DNA of 64,000 bases from Rugamonas sp. A1-17 (lineage in GTDB: Bacteria; Pseudomonadota; Gammaproteobacteria; Burkholderiales; Burkholderiaceae_D). The stretch covers positions 372,001-436,000 of the forward strand of contig JAJLPB010000004.1 of NCBI GenBank assembly GCA_025548565.1, in the 5' to 3' direction. Positions 34,564 to 44,496 of this stretch are shown piece after piece. The position numbers were made by a program, and so were the translations under genes. The notes beneath the pieces were generated by a model that made no database searches, was not told where the DNA came from, and saw only the letters and a program-made list of their open reading frames with translations. How positions within the stretch are numbered: position 1 is the stretch's first letter; the number at the start of each line of letters is the position of its first letter.

Positions 34564-35198
34564 TGGATCTCCTGTGGGGTTTGTCCGAGCAGTCCTTGCT
34601 CGCGAATGAAATCGATGACGGCGGCCACGCCGTCGCCGCTGCGCAGATTGGTGAACACGAAGGGCCGCGCGCCGCGCTGCTGCTTGGCGTCGCGCGCCAT
34701 CACATCGAGGTCGGCGCCGACGTGCGGCGCCAGGTCGGTCTTGTTGATGATCAGCAGATCGGAACGGGTGATGCCGGGACCGCCCTTGCGCGGGATCTTC
34801 TCGCCGCCGGCCACGTCGATCACGTAGATCGTCAGGTCCGACAGCTCCGGGCTGAAGGTGGCGGCCAGGTTGTCGCCGCCCGATTCGACCAGTATCAGAT
34901 CAAGATTGGGGAAGTCCGCCTGCATGCGGGCGATGGCTTCCAGGTTGATCGATGCGTCTTCGCGGATCGCTGTGTGCGGACAGCCGCCAGTCTCCACGCC
35001 CATCAGGCGCTCGGCCGGCAACGCGTCGGCGCGCAGCAGGATCTCCATGTCTTCCTTGGTGTAGATGTCGTTGGTGATGACGGCCATGTCGAAATGATCG
35101 CGCATGCCTTTGCACAGCATCTCGCACAGGGCGGTCTTGCCGGAGCCGACCGGGCCGCCGATGCCGACGCGCAGGGGATTGGAAGTTGTTGATGTCAT
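34560..35198 (-). CDS. ureG: urease accessory GTPase
   Basis: 212 residues from the ATG at 35198; an upstream in-frame start at 35246 would extend into ureF. SIMIBI-class GTPase with P-loop [13 protein letters not shown], metal-binding region [13 protein letters not shown] (Cys-Pro-His), Walker [18 protein letters not shown] and NKTDLAPH for guanine. Delivers nickel to urease with UreE, UreF and UreD. Confidence 0.95.
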   Translation of the reverse strand: MTSTTSNPLRVGIGGPVGSGKTALCEMLCKGMRDHFDMAVITNDIYTKEDMEILLRADALPAERLMGVETGGCPHTAIREDASINLEAIARMQADFPNLDLILVESGGDNLAATFSPELSDLTIYVIDVAGGEKIPRKGGPGITRSDLLIINKTDLAPHVGADLDVMARDAKQQRGARPFVFTNLRSGDGVAAVIDFIREQGLLGQTPQEIQ

Positions 35199-35211
35199 GT
35201 TGGTTCTCTCT

Positions 35212-35895
35212 TCAGGATCTGTATAAACGGCTGTACTGCACTTCATGCTGCATCGACAGCAGCGACAGGCCGGGCGCCCAGTTGCACATATCGTCGTCGG
35301 CGACGGTCTGCGCGTGATGCGCGGCCGCTTCGATGTCGGCCCGCAGCGACAGCAAAATGCGCTGGCCCGCCACCTGCCCCAGCGGCACGGATTTGACGCA
35401 CACTAGCACCTGGTTCTCGGCCCAGGCGAACAGCATCGCCAGCAAGGCCGCGTCGTGCGGGATGTCCAGCGCGGCGACGGCGCAGGCGAAGGCGGTCGGC
35501 AACGCGACCTCCGCCTCGCCCTGCAACCGCGCCAGCATCTCGGCGTCGACGAAGCCCAGCTCCGCCACCAGCTTGGTCAGCGAGTAGCCCATCTGGATGG
35601 TCTCGGCGCGGAACTCGGCGCTGTCGCGCGAGGCGATGAAACGTTCGCTCCATTCCGCCGCGCCGCGCCAGTCGCGCCGCGACCAGGCCTGCATCAGCCG
35701 CCAGCACACCGGTGCCTCCCACTGCGCCACCACCTCGTGCAGATGCCGCACTATCCATGCGCGCGCGGTGGCGGCGTCGTGGACGATGCCGGTTTCCAGC
35801 GCCGCCTCCAGTCCCTGCGAATAGCTGTACGCGCCTATCGGCAAGGCCGGGCTGGCGAATTGCAGGAGGTTGAGCAGCGCGGAAGCCTGCATCAT
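35212..35895 (-). CDS. ureF: urease accessory protein UreF
   Basis: 227 residues starting in an ATGA overlap with ureE. All-helical family with the conserved start [21 protein letters not shown] and C-terminal [13 protein letters not shown]. UreF activates UreG and joins UreD on the apo-urease. An artificial longer frame reads back through ureE in another phase and is not part of the gene. Confidence 0.95.
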   Translation of the reverse strand: MMQASALLNLLQFASPALPIGAYSYSQGLEAALETGIVHDAATARAWIVRHLHEVVAQWEAPVCWRLMQAWSRRDWRGAAEWSERFIASRDSAEFRAETIQMGYSLTKLVAELGFVDAEMLARLQGEAEVALPTAFACAVAALDIPHDAALLAMLFAWAENQVLVCVKSVPLGQVAGQRILLSLRADIEAAAHHAQTVADDDMCNWAPGLSLLSMQHEVQYSRLYRS

Positions 35896-36395
35896 TTCGG
35901 ATCGCCGGGCCGGTGGATTTTCTGCCGCAGCGGAATCGGCGCCAGCGGGTTGCCGTCGTGATGATGCGAATGTCCGCCGCCATACGCGCCGGACTCCGGC
36001 TCGAAAGCCGCCTTCTCCTCCACCACCGTCGCGCCCAGGCCGGCCAGCATCTCCTTCAGCACCGCGTCCGCGCGGATGCGCAGGAAGCCGTCGCCGACCT
36101 GCGCCTGCGTATGGCGGTTCCCGAGATGGAAAGCGCAGCGCAGCAAGGTGTGCGCGTCGGCGCAGGTGATCTTGTAGGTCGGCTCCGGCGCGGCCACCAC
36201 CTTGATGACGCGCTTGTCCTCGCCGGTCAGCAGGTCGCCGTCGCGCAGCACGGTGCCGCGCACGGTGAACACGGCGACGTCCTCGCCGGTATCGAGCGTG
36301 GCCCGCAGGCGGCACTTCTCGCGCAGTTCGTAGGGCAGCACCAGCCGCGCGGCGATGGCGTCGGCGTGAGGGATTTTTGTGTGCAGTGTCAGCAT
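35892..36395 (-). CDS. ureE: urease accessory nickel chaperone UreE
   Basis: 167 residues. N-terminal peptide-binding domain (ELREKCRLRATLDTGEDV), then the metal-binding domain (AHLLRCAFHLGNRHTQAQ segment) and a short His-rich tail (GGGHSHHHDGN). Binds nickel and hands it to UreG. Two bases after ureC. Confidence 0.94.
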   Translation of the reverse strand: MLTLHTKIPHADAIAARLVLPYELREKCRLRATLDTGEDVAVFTVRGTVLRDGDLLTGEDKRVIKVVAAPEPTYKITCADAHTLLRCAFHLGNRHTQAQVGDGFLRIRADAVLKEMLAGLGATVVEEKAAFEPESGAYGGGHSHHHDGNPLAPIPLRQKIHRPGDPK

Positions 36396-36397
36396 GA

Positions 36398-38098
36398 TCA
36401 GAACAGGAAATAGCGCTGCGCCATCGGCAGCACGGCCGCGGCTTCGCAGACCAGCAGCTCGCCGTCGGCGCGCACTTCATAGGTTTCGGGATCGACAGTC
36501 ATCTTCGGCGTGGCGCCGTTGTGAATCATGTCGGACTTGCGCAACGAGCGCATATTCTTGGCGACGATCAGCGTCTTGTTCAACTTGAGCTGGTCGCCGA
36601 TGCCGGCGTCGTACGCCGCCTGCGACACAAAGGTGAAGGACTTCTTCAAGCCGCCGCCGAAAGCGCCGAACATCATCCGGTAGTGCACCGGCTGCGGCGT
36701 CGGGATCGAGGCGTTCGGATCGCCCATCTGCGCGGCGGCGATCATGCCGCCCTTTAAAATCGTCGACGGCTTGACGCCGAAGAAGGCCGGCTTCCACAAC
36801 ACCAGGTCGGCGATCTTGCCCACTTCCAGCGAACCCACCGCATGCGCGATGCCGTGCGTGATGGCCGGGTTGATCGTGTACTTGGCGATGTAGCGCTTGA
36901 CGCGGAAGTTATCGTTGCGCGAGGAATCCGGCGCCAGCGGCCCGCGCTGCACCTTCATTTTATGCGCGGTCTGCCAGGTGCGCATCACCACTTCCCCGAC
37001 CCGGCCCATGGCCTGCGAATCGGACGACATCATCGAGATCGCGCCGATGTCGTGCAGGATGTCCTCTGCGGCGATGGTCTCGCGGCGGATGCGCGATTCG
37101 GCGAAGGCCACGTCCTCGGCGATGGCCGCGTCCAGGTGGTGGCACACCATCAGCATGTCCAGGTGCTCGTCCAGCGTGTTGACGGTGAACGGGCGGGTCG
37201 GATTGGTCGATGACGGCAGCACGTTCGATTCGCCCACCGCCGCGATGATGTCCGGCGCATGGCCGCCGCCCGCGCCCTCGGTGTGGAAGGTGTGGATGGT
37301 GCGGTCCTTGAACGCGGCCAGCGTGTCGGCCAGGTAGCCGCCCTCGTTGAGCGTGTCGCTGTGGATGGCGACCTGCACGTCCATGCGGTCGGCCACGGAC
37401 AGGCAGTTGTCGATGGCGGCCGGCGTACTGCCCCAGTCCTCGTGCAGCTTCAGTCCGATGGCGCCGGCGCGCACCTGCTCCTCCAGCGGCTCCGGCAGCG
37501 ACACATTGCCCTTGCCGAGGAAGCCCAGGTTCATCGGGAAGGCATCGGCCGCACCCAGCATCGCGTGCAGGTGCCACGGCCCCGGCGTGCAGGTGGTGGC
37601 CGAGGTGCCGGCGGACGGCCCGGTGCCGCCGCCTATCATCGTGGTCACGCCGCTCATCAGCGCTTCCTCGATCTGCTGCGGGCAGATGAAGTGGATGTGC
37701 GTGTCCACGCCGCCGGCGGTGACGATCATCCCTTCGCCGGCGATGATCTCGGTGGCGCCGCCGATGGCCATCGTCACATCCGGCTGGATGTCCGGGTTGC
37801 CGGCCTTGCCGATGGCGGCGATCATGCCGTTTTTCAGGCCGATATCGGCCTTCACAATGCCCCAGTGGTCGACGATCACCGCGTTGGTGATCACCGTGTC
37901 CATCACGTCGGCGGCGACACGCTGCGACTGGCCCATGCCATCGCGGATCACTTTGCCGCCGCCGAATTTGACTTCCTCGCCATAGGTGGCGTAATCGTGT
38001 TCGATTTCGATAAACAGTTCGGTATCGGCCAGGCGGATGCGGTCCCCTTTGGTGGGGCCGAACATTTCCGAGTAGGCGCGGCGCGAGATTGTAACCAT
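36398..38098 (-). CDS. ureC: urease alpha subunit
   Basis: 566 residues, full length. Nickel ligands in [10 protein letters not shown], the carbamylated Lys in GLKLHEDWG, His residues in [10 protein letters not shown] and [15 protein letters not shown], and catalytic-flap His in MVCHHLD. Hydrolyses urea to ammonia and carbamate with UreA and UreB. Start codon three bases from the ureB stop. Confidence 0.97.
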   Translation of the reverse strand: MVTISRRAYSEMFGPTKGDRIRLADTELFIEIEHDYATYGEEVKFGGGKVIRDGMGQSQRVAADVMDTVITNAVIVDHWGIVKADIGLKNGMIAAIGKAGNPDIQPDVTMAIGGATEIIAGEGMIVTAGGVDTHIHFICPQQIEEALMSGVTTMIGGGTGPSAGTSATTCTPGPWHLHAMLGAADAFPMNLGFLGKGNVSLPEPLEEQVRAGAIGLKLHEDWGSTPAAIDNCLSVADRMDVQVAIHSDTLNEGGYLADTLAAFKDRTIHTFHTEGAGGGHAPDIIAAVGESNVLPSSTNPTRPFTVNTLDEHLDMLMVCHHLDAAIAEDVAFAESRIRRETIAAEDILHDIGAISMMSSDSQAMGRVGEVVMRTWQTAHKMKVQRGPLAPDSSRNDNFRVKRYIAKYTINPAITHGIAHAVGSLEVGKIADLVLWKPAFFGVKPSTILKGGMIAAAQMGDPNASIPTPQPVHYRMMFGAFGGGLKKSFTFVSQAAYDAGIGDQLKLNKTLIVAKNMRSLRKSDMIHNGATPKMTVDPETYEVRADGELLVCEAAAVLPMAQRYFLF

Positions 38099-38099
38099 G

Positions 38100-38426
38100 T
38101 CAGCCTTTAGGTGGATTGGGGTCCAGCTTGCCCATTACTTTGCCATTGAAGCCGTACACCTTCTGGTCGCCGCCCAGCTTCACCAGTTCCACCGTGCGCT
38201 GCTGGCCCGGTTCGAAACGGACGGCGGTGCCGGCGGCGATATTCAGGCGCATGCCGTAGGCCTTCCAGCGCTCGAACTTGAGCTCCGTGTTGACTTCAAA
38301 AAAATGAAAATGCGATCCGACCTGCACCGGCCGGTCGCCCTGGTTGGTCACCACGACGGTCGCGGTGGCGCGGCCTTCATTGAGGCCGATCTCGCCCTCT
38401 TCAAGCATGTATTCACCTGGGATCAT
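38100..38426 (-). CDS. ureB: urease beta subunit
   Basis: 108 residues, the bacterial three-subunit type. Starts [28 protein letters not shown] and the [13 protein letters not shown] end are conserved. Structural subunit of the (UreABC)3 complex; 11 bp after ureA. Confidence 0.96.
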   Translation of the reverse strand: MIPGEYMLEEGEIGLNEGRATATVVVTNQGDRPVQVGSHFHFFEVNTELKFERWKAYGMRLNIAAGTAVRFEPGQQRTVELVKLGGDQKVYGFNGKVMGKLDPNPPKG

Positions 38427-38437
38427 GGCGATCTCCT

Positions 38438-38740
38438 TTACGGGATGGGGTTGTGGACGGTCACCAGCTTGCTCCCGTCGGGGAACGTCGCTTCGACCTG
38501 GATGTCGGGGATCATTTCGGGAATGCCTTCCATGACGTCGGCACGCGTAAGGATGCGGGTGCCGTCGGACATCAGCTGCGCGACGGTTTTGCCGTCGCGC
38601 GCACCTTCCATGATGGCGCAGGTGATCAGCGCCACCGCTTCCGGGTAGTTCAACTTCAGGCCGCGCGCGAGGCGGCGTTCCGCCACGATGCCGGCGGTGA
38701 AAATCAGCAGCTTGTCTTTTTCTCTTGGTGTCAGGTCCAT
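38438..38740 (-). CDS. ureA: urease gamma subunit
   Basis: 100 residues: [17 protein letters not shown] at the start, [18 protein letters not shown] and [18 protein letters not shown] conserved. Smallest subunit of the urease trimer. Follows ureD by 21 bp. Confidence 0.96.
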   Translation of the reverse strand: MDLTPREKDKLLIFTAGIVAERRLARGLKLNYPEAVALITCAIMEGARDGKTVAQLMSDGTRILTRADVMEGIPEMIPDIQVEATFPDGSKLVTVHNPIP

Positions 38741-38761
38741 GGTGTTTCTCAGGTTTGTATC

Positions 38762-39619
38762 TCAGGTTTGCCAGATGCGCGGCGTGATGGCCGCGCGGCC
38801 AAGCAGGTGCGGGCGCACGCGGCGCCAGACGGTGAGCATCAGGCGGCGCGCGGTCTCACTGTCGTCGCCCAGGTGGCGCGCGACCAGCACGCCCTTGGTT
38901 TGCGTGACGCCGAAAACGTGCTCGCCATCGGCCTGGATATCGGCGCGGATCTCGGACAGCACGGCGGCGGGCAGCGGCTTGCCGGCGGCGATCAGCGTGG
39001 CGCAGACGGTCCTGCCGTTCAGCGCCAGCGGGCTGTCGAGCCGACCGCCCAGCATCGCGCCCTGCTCCCACCAGATCAATTTGCCGTCGCGGCGGATGCT
39101 GCTGCGCTGGGCGACGGTGCCGGTGTTGAAGCTTTCGCCCGAGCCGCGCCGGCCCATGCAGAGGATCTCGCAACCGATATAGGTGGCGCCTTCGGCCAGT
39201 TCGATGTGCTGGTCCAGCGCCACGTTAGCGGTATCAAAAAAGATGGTCTCTTGCGGCAGCCATTCGAGTGCGGCGCCCGCGCCCACGGTCAGGCGCACGT
39301 GCTGGCGCGAGACCTTGCCGTTGGCCTTGTACCACTTGGCGGCGCCCGGCGTGGTGATGAAGGCATGCGCCTGCGCGCCGACGCCGACGTCGATCGCCAG
39401 CTGGTCGCCACCCACCACGCCGCCCGGTGGATGCACGACGATGGCGTGGCATACCTTGGCATCCTCCGGATACAGCGCCTTCTGCACGCGCAGCGGGCCA
39501 TAGTGCCGGTTGTCGAACAGGCGCGTGGTGCCGCCGTCGTCGGCAAAACCGAGCGTGAGGCTGGCCTGCCATGCGCTATGGCCGGCGGCGAGTTCTCTGG
39601 ATGCGGTGGTATCGGGCAT
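38762..39619 (-). CDS. ureD: urease accessory protein UreD
   Basis: 285 residues, first gene of the urease operon. Conserved [36 protein letters not shown] and [10 protein letters not shown]. Scaffold that docks UreF-UreG on apo-urease. No Shine-Dalgarno sequence precedes the ATG, and the sigma-54 promoter found at 39632-39646 would start the transcript one or two bases before it, so translation may be leaderless. Confidence 0.93.
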   Translation of the reverse strand: MPDTTASRELAAGHSAWQASLTLGFADDGGTTRLFDNRHYGPLRVQKALYPEDAKVCHAIVVHPPGGVVGGDQLAIDVGVGAQAHAFITTPGAAKWYKANGKVSRQHVRLTVGAGAALEWLPQETIFFDTANVALDQHIELAEGATYIGCEILCMGRRGSGESFNTGTVAQRSSIRRDGKLIWWEQGAMLGGRLDSPLALNGRTVCATLIAAGKPLPAAVLSEIRADIQADGEHVFGVTQTKGVLVARHLGDDSETARRLMLTVWRRVRPHLLGRAAITPRIWQT

Positions 39620-39631
39620 GGCTAACGTAAT

Positions 39632-39646
39632 GCAATCGTCATGCCA
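39632..39646 (-). promoter_or_regulatory. sigma-54 promoter of the urease operon
   Basis: Minus strand TGGCAT-GACGA-TTGC: the GG and GC dinucleotides have the invariant spacing. With transcription beginning 11-12 bases after the -12 element, the start falls at about 39620, immediately before the ureD ATG. Confidence 0.65.
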
Positions 39647-39703
39647 GCCGAATCGCGCGCCACAGACGATGTAAGGACTTATTTCGCACCAAAGAGAGCC
39701 TTA

Positions 39704-39720
39704 TGCACCATGGCGGTGCA
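39704..39720. promoter_or_regulatory. NtrC-binding site upstream of ureD
   Basis: TGCACC-N5-GGTGCA is a perfect match to the NtrC palindrome, centred about 92 bp from the predicted ureD transcript start, the normal enhancer distance. It indicates control of urease by nitrogen limitation. Confidence 0.75.
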
Positions 39721-39801
39721 CGCGTGGCGCATCATGTTTTACATTTGTCTTTTTTGCTTGTAAAATAAGCACCATTTTTCATTTCACATCAAGGACAAGC
39801 A

Positions 39802-40497
39802 ATGCGCTTCTCGACTTTTGCAGCCGCTGCGGCGGTTGCCCTGGCACTGGCTCCGGCCGCACACGCCAACGGCTTCGGTGCCAACCTGATCGCCAACGGT
39901 AACGCCGAAACCGGCAGCACCGCAGGCTGGAACACCACCTCGGCCTTCACCACAGTGAAGTACGGCGCCAGCGGCGGCTTCCCCTTCCCGGCCGATCCGG
40001 GTCCGTCCGACCGCGGCACCTACTTCTTCGCCGGCGGCGACAGCAACGCCCAGTCCACCGCCAGCCAGACCATCGACCTGTCGGCACTGAGCGCGGCGAT
40101 CAACACCGGCGCCTCGCGCTACGACCTGTCGGCCTGGCTGGGCGGCTATGAATCGCAGAACGACAACGCCACACTGACCGCCACCTTCTTTGGCAGCGGC
40201 GGCGCCGTGCTGTCCAGCGCCAGCCTGGGTCCCGTCTCCAATTCGGAGCGCGGCAACCACACCGGTCTCCTGCTGCGCGACACGCAAGGCTACATCCCGG
40301 TCGGTGCGCTCAATGTCGGCATCACGCTGACCATGACCCGCAACGCCGGCTCGTACAACGACGGCTACGCCGACAACCTGTCCTTCGCGGTGGCTGCCGC
40401 GCCGGTGCCGGAAGCCGACGCCTACGCCATGCTGCTGGGCGGCCTGGCCTTGCTGGGCGTGGTCGCCAAGCGCAAACAGCGCAAGGCTCAAGCCTGA
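39802..40497 (+). CDS. PEP-CTERM sorting-signal protein
   Basis: 231 residues with a signal peptide (AAAAVALALAPAAHA), a beta-sandwich body typical of carbohydrate-binding-like domains (NLIANGNAETGSTAGWN, SQTIDLSALSAAI) and a C-terminal PEP-CTERM tail: VPEADAYAMLLGGLALLGVV followed by KRKQRK. Exosortase would cut at the motif and attach or release the protein at the surface. No exosortase lies in the window. AAGGA ribosome site. Confidence 0.9.
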   Translation: MRFSTFAAAAAVALALAPAAHANGFGANLIANGNAETGSTAGWNTTSAFTTVKYGASGGFPFPADPGPSDRGTYFFAGGDSNAQSTASQTIDLSALSAAINTGASRYDLSAWLGGYESQNDNATLTATFFGSGGAVLSSASLGPVSNSERGNHTGLLLRDTQGYIPVGALNVGITLTMTRNAGSYNDGYADNLSFAVAAAPVPEADAYAMLLGGLALLGVVAKRKQRKAQA

Positions 40498-40599
40498 TCG
40501 TTGCGCCGTAATCAAGGGAGCTTTGCGCCGCGCGGCCTGTTTGCGCGCGGTGCCCGTCCCCATACTGTTTGCTCCCCTATTTGATTAAGTGAGCACAGT

Positions 40600-41499
40600 A
40601 TGAAAATCTTCGTCACCGGCGCGGCAGGCTTTATCGGCGGTTCCATCGCAGCGGGCCTGGTGCGCGCGGGCCACCAGGTGGTCGGCCTGGTACGCAAGCA
40701 GGAACAATTACAGGAACTGGCCTCGATCGGCGTGACCGGCGTGGTCGGCACCCTCGACGACCGCGATCTGCTGATCGCCCAGGCCAAGGCGGCGGACGCC
40801 GTCATCAACGCCGCCAGCAGCGACAACCGCGCCGCCGTCGAAGCCTTTGTCGAGGCGCTGGCCGGCAGCGGCAAGGTGTTCTTGCACACCAGCGGTTCCA
40901 GCATCGTCAGCGACGCCTCCGGCGGCGAGGCCACGGACCGCGTCTACGTCGAAGACCAACTCCCCGCCCCCACCGTCGACAAGGCGGCCCGCGTCGCCAT
41001 CGACGACCTGGTGCTCGCCGCCGCTAGCAAAGGTGTGCGCTCGGCGGTGCTGTGCAATACGCTGATCTACGGCGACGGCGCTCTGCCGCGCGACAGCGTG
41101 CAGCTGCCACGCCTGATCAAGCAGGCCCGCAAGAGCGGCATCGTGCGCCATGTGGGGCGCGGCTTGAATATCTGGTCCAATGTCCACATCGACGACGTGG
41201 TCGACCTGTATCTGCTGGCGTTGGAAAAGACCGAGGCCGGCGCGTTCTACTTCGTCGAAAGCGGCGAGGCGTCGTTCCGCGACATGAGCGCGGCCATCGC
41301 CCGCGCGCTGGACCTGGGCGAGCCGCAGGACTGGCCGCTGGAGCAGGCCAAGGAGGAATGGGGCTACGAGATGGCTTCCTACGCGCTGGGCTCCAACAGC
41401 CGCGTGCGAGGACAACGGGCGCGCACGCAACTGGGCTGGAAGCCGCATGGCCCGTCGGTGCTGGACTGGATCGCCAAGCAGGGATTGCATTTTAAATAA
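40600..41499 (+). CDS. NAD(P)-dependent epimerase/dehydratase family protein (atypical SDR)
   Basis: 299 residues. Rossmann start KIFVTGAAGFIGGSIAAGL. The usual YxxxK catalytic pair is not seen at its place; the region reads VYVEDQLPAP and TVDKAARVAIDD, so it belongs to atypical SDRs that may bind rather than convert substrates. LIYGDGALP and VHIDDVVDLYLLAL are normal family motifs. Substrate unknown. Confidence 0.85.
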   Translation: MKIFVTGAAGFIGGSIAAGLVRAGHQVVGLVRKQEQLQELASIGVTGVVGTLDDRDLLIAQAKAADAVINAASSDNRAAVEAFVEALAGSGKVFLHTSGSSIVSDASGGEATDRVYVEDQLPAPTVDKAARVAIDDLVLAAASKGVRSAVLCNTLIYGDGALPRDSVQLPRLIKQARKSGIVRHVGRGLNIWSNVHIDDVVDLYLLALEKTEAGAFYFVESGEASFRDMSAAIARALDLGEPQDWPLEQAKEEWGYEMASYALGSNSRVRGQRARTQLGWKPHGPSVLDWIAKQGLHFK

Positions 41500-41519
41500 A
41501 ATTCCGCTAACGTGTCGGC

Positions 41520-41683
41520 GGGGCGGATCCTTCAAGCCGGCCTGTCTTTGCTTCGGCAGGGACAGCCTCTACGGGGCTACCCCGTGGGATATTTAATGTT
41601 CAGCACTTCGCCGCATGAGCGCCGTTGCGCTACCGCGCAAGACAGCTCACGCATCACGAGACTCGTTGAAGGCTCTCCGCTCC
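41520..41683 (+). ncRNA. retron msr-msd RNA
   Basis: The 196-bp gap before the reverse transcriptase folds as a retron RNA. a1/a2 pairing: 41520-41527 with 41676-41683 (8 bp, one G-U) and 41529-41535 with 41666-41672 (7 bp). A candidate branching G at 41536 lies in CAAGCC directly after a1. msr-type hairpins: 41542-41551 with 41556-41565 (10 bp closed by a C-UUCG-G tetraloop) and 41571-41576 with 41580-41585. msd-type stem: 41613-41620 with 41645-41652 (one mismatch), 4x4 internal loop, then 41625-41630 with 41635-41640 around TACC. Confidence 0.8.
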
Positions 41684-41694
41684 TTTCACTACGC

Positions 41695-43044
41695 ATGACG
41701 ATCGCAAAACTTACCGCGTTGGCGCTGGCTGACACGATGCTGGCTTCGGCCGGCAACGTGGACAGCCTGGTCGCGGCATGCAGCCGCGTATTCGGCGCAC
41801 CGCAGCCGTGGGCGCCGAAGCTATGCGCGGCGCTCGTCGAACGGACCGGCGATAACTTCCATTACTTCGGCCGACACGAGATCGCGCACATCCTGCTGCA
41901 GCTGCTCGGCCACGACGTAGGCGACGATGACGGCGACGACACGCAGCCCTTCATCGAACTGCCGGCGGTGCGGCGCTATTGCATCGACCCGCCGATACGG
42001 CCGCCGCAGGCCGAGTGGTCCGCCGCGTTCGCGCTGCCGGAACTGCCCACGGTGGGCGCGCTGGCCGCGTGGTTGGATGAACCGGTGGGCGCGCTGGACT
42101 GGTTCGCCGACCAATGGCGGATCGAAAGCGACCAGCAATCGCGCCTGCGGCATTACCACTATCGCTGGGTACCGAAACGCAGCGGCGGTCTGCGCCTGAT
42201 CGAGATCCCCAAGGCGCGGCTGCGGCGCATCCAGCAGAAAATCCTCCGCCAGCTGCTGGACCGATTGCCGCCACATCCGGCCGCACACGGCTTCCGTCGC
42301 GGACGCTCCTGCGTCACGCACGCCGCGCCGCACGCGGGCCGGCGCATCGTCATCCGTATGGACCTGAAGGATTTTTTCCCGAGCATTCAATACTCGCGCA
42401 TCCATGCGCTGTTTGAAAAGCTGGGCTACTCGCCCACCGTCGCCGGAACGCTGGCGCGGATCTGCGTCAACCGCGCACCGCGCGGCGTGTTCAGCGATCC
42501 GATGGAAGGCGGATCGCTGCCGTGGTCCGAGCGCCAGGCGTTGAAGTCGTACCATCTGCCGCAAGGCTCCCCCTGCTCGCCCGCACTGGCCAATCTGTGC
42601 GCCTACCGGCTCGACATGCGCCTGCAAGCGCTGGCGCAGTCGCTGGGTGCGTCGTACAGCCGTTATGCCGACGACCTGGCGTTTTCGGGAGATCGGGATT
42701 TTGCGCGCACCGCGGAGCGATTCCCTATCCAGGTCGCCGCGATCGCCCTCGAAGAAGGCTTCCGCGTTCATCACCGCAAAACGCGGCTGATGCGCGAAGG
42801 GGCGCGCCAGCAGGTGACGGGCGTGGTCGTCAACGCCCATCCCAACATCGCGCGCGACGAGTACGACCGGCTCAAAGCCACGCTGACCAACTGCGCGCGG
42901 CACGGACAGGCCACGCAGAACCGCGAGAACCACCCCAACTTCCGCGCCTACCTGGCTGGCAGGATTTCCTATGTCGCGATGGTCAACGCGAACCGGGCGC
43001 TTAAATTAAAGCGCCTGTTCGACGCCATCGCGTGGCCTGCCTGA
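41695..43044 (+). CDS. retron-type reverse transcriptase
   Basis: 449 residues from the ATG at 41695; the frame is open back to 41512 but that part is the msr-msd RNA. An N-terminal extension of ~140 residues precedes the RT core: AHGFRRGRSC, catalytic Asp in RMDLKDFFPSI (about 223), LPQGSPCSPALANL (288), YADD (324-327) and the retron-typical QVTGVVVN (374). RT with long N-terminal part and no effector beside it resembles the myxobacterial Mx162 type. Makes branched RNA-DNA (msDNA) from the upstream RNA. Retrons are mostly anti-phage systems; no toxin gene is evident here. Confidence 0.88.
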   Translation: MTIAKLTALALADTMLASAGNVDSLVAACSRVFGAPQPWAPKLCAALVERTGDNFHYFGRHEIAHILLQLLGHDVGDDDGDDTQPFIELPAVRRYCIDPPIRPPQAEWSAAFALPELPTVGALAAWLDEPVGALDWFADQWRIESDQQSRLRHYHYRWVPKRSGGLRLIEIPKARLRRIQQKILRQLLDRLPPHPAAHGFRRGRSCVTHAAPHAGRRIVIRMDLKDFFPSIQYSRIHALFEKLGYSPTVAGTLARICVNRAPRGVFSDPMEGGSLPWSERQALKSYHLPQGSPCSPALANLCAYRLDMRLQALAQSLGASYSRYADDLAFSGDRDFARTAERFPIQVAAIALEEGFRVHHRKTRLMREGARQQVTGVVVNAHPNIARDEYDRLKATLTNCARHGQATQNRENHPNFRAYLAGRISYVAMVNANRALKLKRLFDAIAWPA

Positions 43045-43054
43045 GCGAGTTCGC

Positions 43055-44392
43055 TTACTTCTTCGTGGCGTTGAAGGCTTTAATGACGTCGCCATCCGGC
43101 ACGCCTGGCAGCGGAACGGCCTTGCCGTTGAAGGTCAGCTTCCCCTGACGGAATTCGATGGCCGAGCGCAGTTCTCCCTTGTCCATCACCGCGAAGCCTT
43201 CGTTCACCAGCTTGCCGATCACCACGGCGGCGATGTTCTTGCCCGCCGCCTCGATCTGTTCGGCGGCGTTGGGTGCCGATGCATCCACCTGCTTGGCGCC
43301 CACCAGGCGGGATACGTCGTTGACCATGGCGACCGGCAGACGTACGTCGAGACGGGCGATGATTTTCTTGCCCAGTTCAACCGGCGAGTTGAAATCGGCG
43401 TCCACCACCTTGTCGAAATCGACGCGCCCCTTGATCGACGCCGTATTGCCGCGATAGCTGGCGCTGATATCGTCGATCACCAGGCTGGCGCCGCTGGTCA
43501 CCATGCTCTTGCCGAAGGACTTCATGGACCTCAGCATCAGCTCCGTCTGGGCATCCTCCGGCAGGCCGCTGCCCTGCACCCTTTTCATTTCGCGATCGAC
43601 GTCCGCCAGCGCCTGCGCCGGCAGGTTCACCACGCGCAGGCCGATATTGGCGCGCTCGATGGGGGCGCCGCCAAACAAGATCGACTTGATCGAGAAACCG
43701 TAGTTCACGTCGGCCTTCTTGCCGTGGAGCGCAACGCCGAAGGCCGCGGACATGTCGTCGAGACGCAAGGTCTCCTTGAATTCGGAGCTTCCCGGCGTCG
43801 TTCCGCGTACCGCCACCGAGCCCACTTTTATCGCGCCGTTGCCGTACCAAAGGCCGCCCTTCATGCGCGACTGCTTGAAGTCCATCGACATTTTTTCAAG
43901 CGTGCCGCTGGCCGAAGTGCCGACGATGGACAACGACGGCCACGTCGCGATTGTATCAAGCGTGGTACCGGCTTTGTTGACGACGGTCCTGGCATTGAGT
44001 TCGGCCCACGAAAACGCCACCGCATTTTCGTCCAGATAAGTGTGCGGCGTGAGCTTCGCTACGTAAGCGACCTGTCCTTTCGGGCCGGCGGTGCGCTGCA
44101 TCGCGAATATGTGCTCGTTGCCGAACACCTCTTTCAGCTTGGGGCGCAGCTCCGGCGAAAATTCGAGTTTCGAAAAAATCTCCAATCTCTTCACGGCGTC
44201 CGTCTGACCGCCCACGGCCGCGCTGATTTCCTTGCCGGCGGCGGCGATGGCTTCGATGAAGGAGGACTTCACGCGGGCAGCCGGTGCGGCCGGCGCCGGT
44301 ATCACAGCCGGCGGCGCCTGCTCGATGGCCTGGATGGAGGTATGCGCCAGCAAGGCGCCGGCGACGGCTACTGCGAGTATCGATTTTTTCAA
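43055..44392 (-). CDS. DUF945 (YdgA-like) family protein
   Basis: 445 residues with an N-terminal signal or anchor (ILAVAVAGALLAHTSIQA) and a periplasmic body. Family features include LTPHTYLDENAVAFSW and the central AAFGVALHGKKADVNYGFSI stretch. Many DUF945 proteins are inner-membrane-anchored with unknown role. It converges on the retron with ten bases between and is probably unrelated to it. Confidence 0.8.
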   Translation of the reverse strand: MKKSILAVAVAGALLAHTSIQAIEQAPPAVIPAPAAPAARVKSSFIEAIAAAGKEISAAVGGQTDAVKRLEIFSKLEFSPELRPKLKEVFGNEHIFAMQRTAGPKGQVAYVAKLTPHTYLDENAVAFSWAELNARTVVNKAGTTLDTIATWPSLSIVGTSASGTLEKMSMDFKQSRMKGGLWYGNGAIKVGSVAVRGTTPGSSEFKETLRLDDMSAAFGVALHGKKADVNYGFSIKSILFGGAPIERANIGLRVVNLPAQALADVDREMKRVQGSGLPEDAQTELMLRSMKSFGKSMVTSGASLVIDDISASYRGNTASIKGRVDFDKVVDADFNSPVELGKKIIARLDVRLPVAMVNDVSRLVGAKQVDASAPNAAEQIEAAGKNIAAVVIGKLVNEGFAVMDKGELRSAIEFRQGKLTFNGKAVPLPGVPDGDVIKAFNATKK

Positions 44393-44496
44393 CGTGCGGT
44401 CCGAAGAAAGTGGTTATGGTAGGGCCGCGATTCTACCTAACCACCTTGGTTCGGAAATACACACTTTGTCACGGCACCCATTACATCTGGGAGAGC

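Noticed and set aside
35896..36480. Upstream extension of the ureF frame through ureE
   Set aside because: Arg-rich out-of-phase translation of ureE; UreF has a standard start in the ATGA overlap.
41512..41694. N-terminal extension of the reverse transcriptase
   Set aside because: This DNA forms the a1/a2-flanked retron RNA, and the translated residues look non-protein-like.
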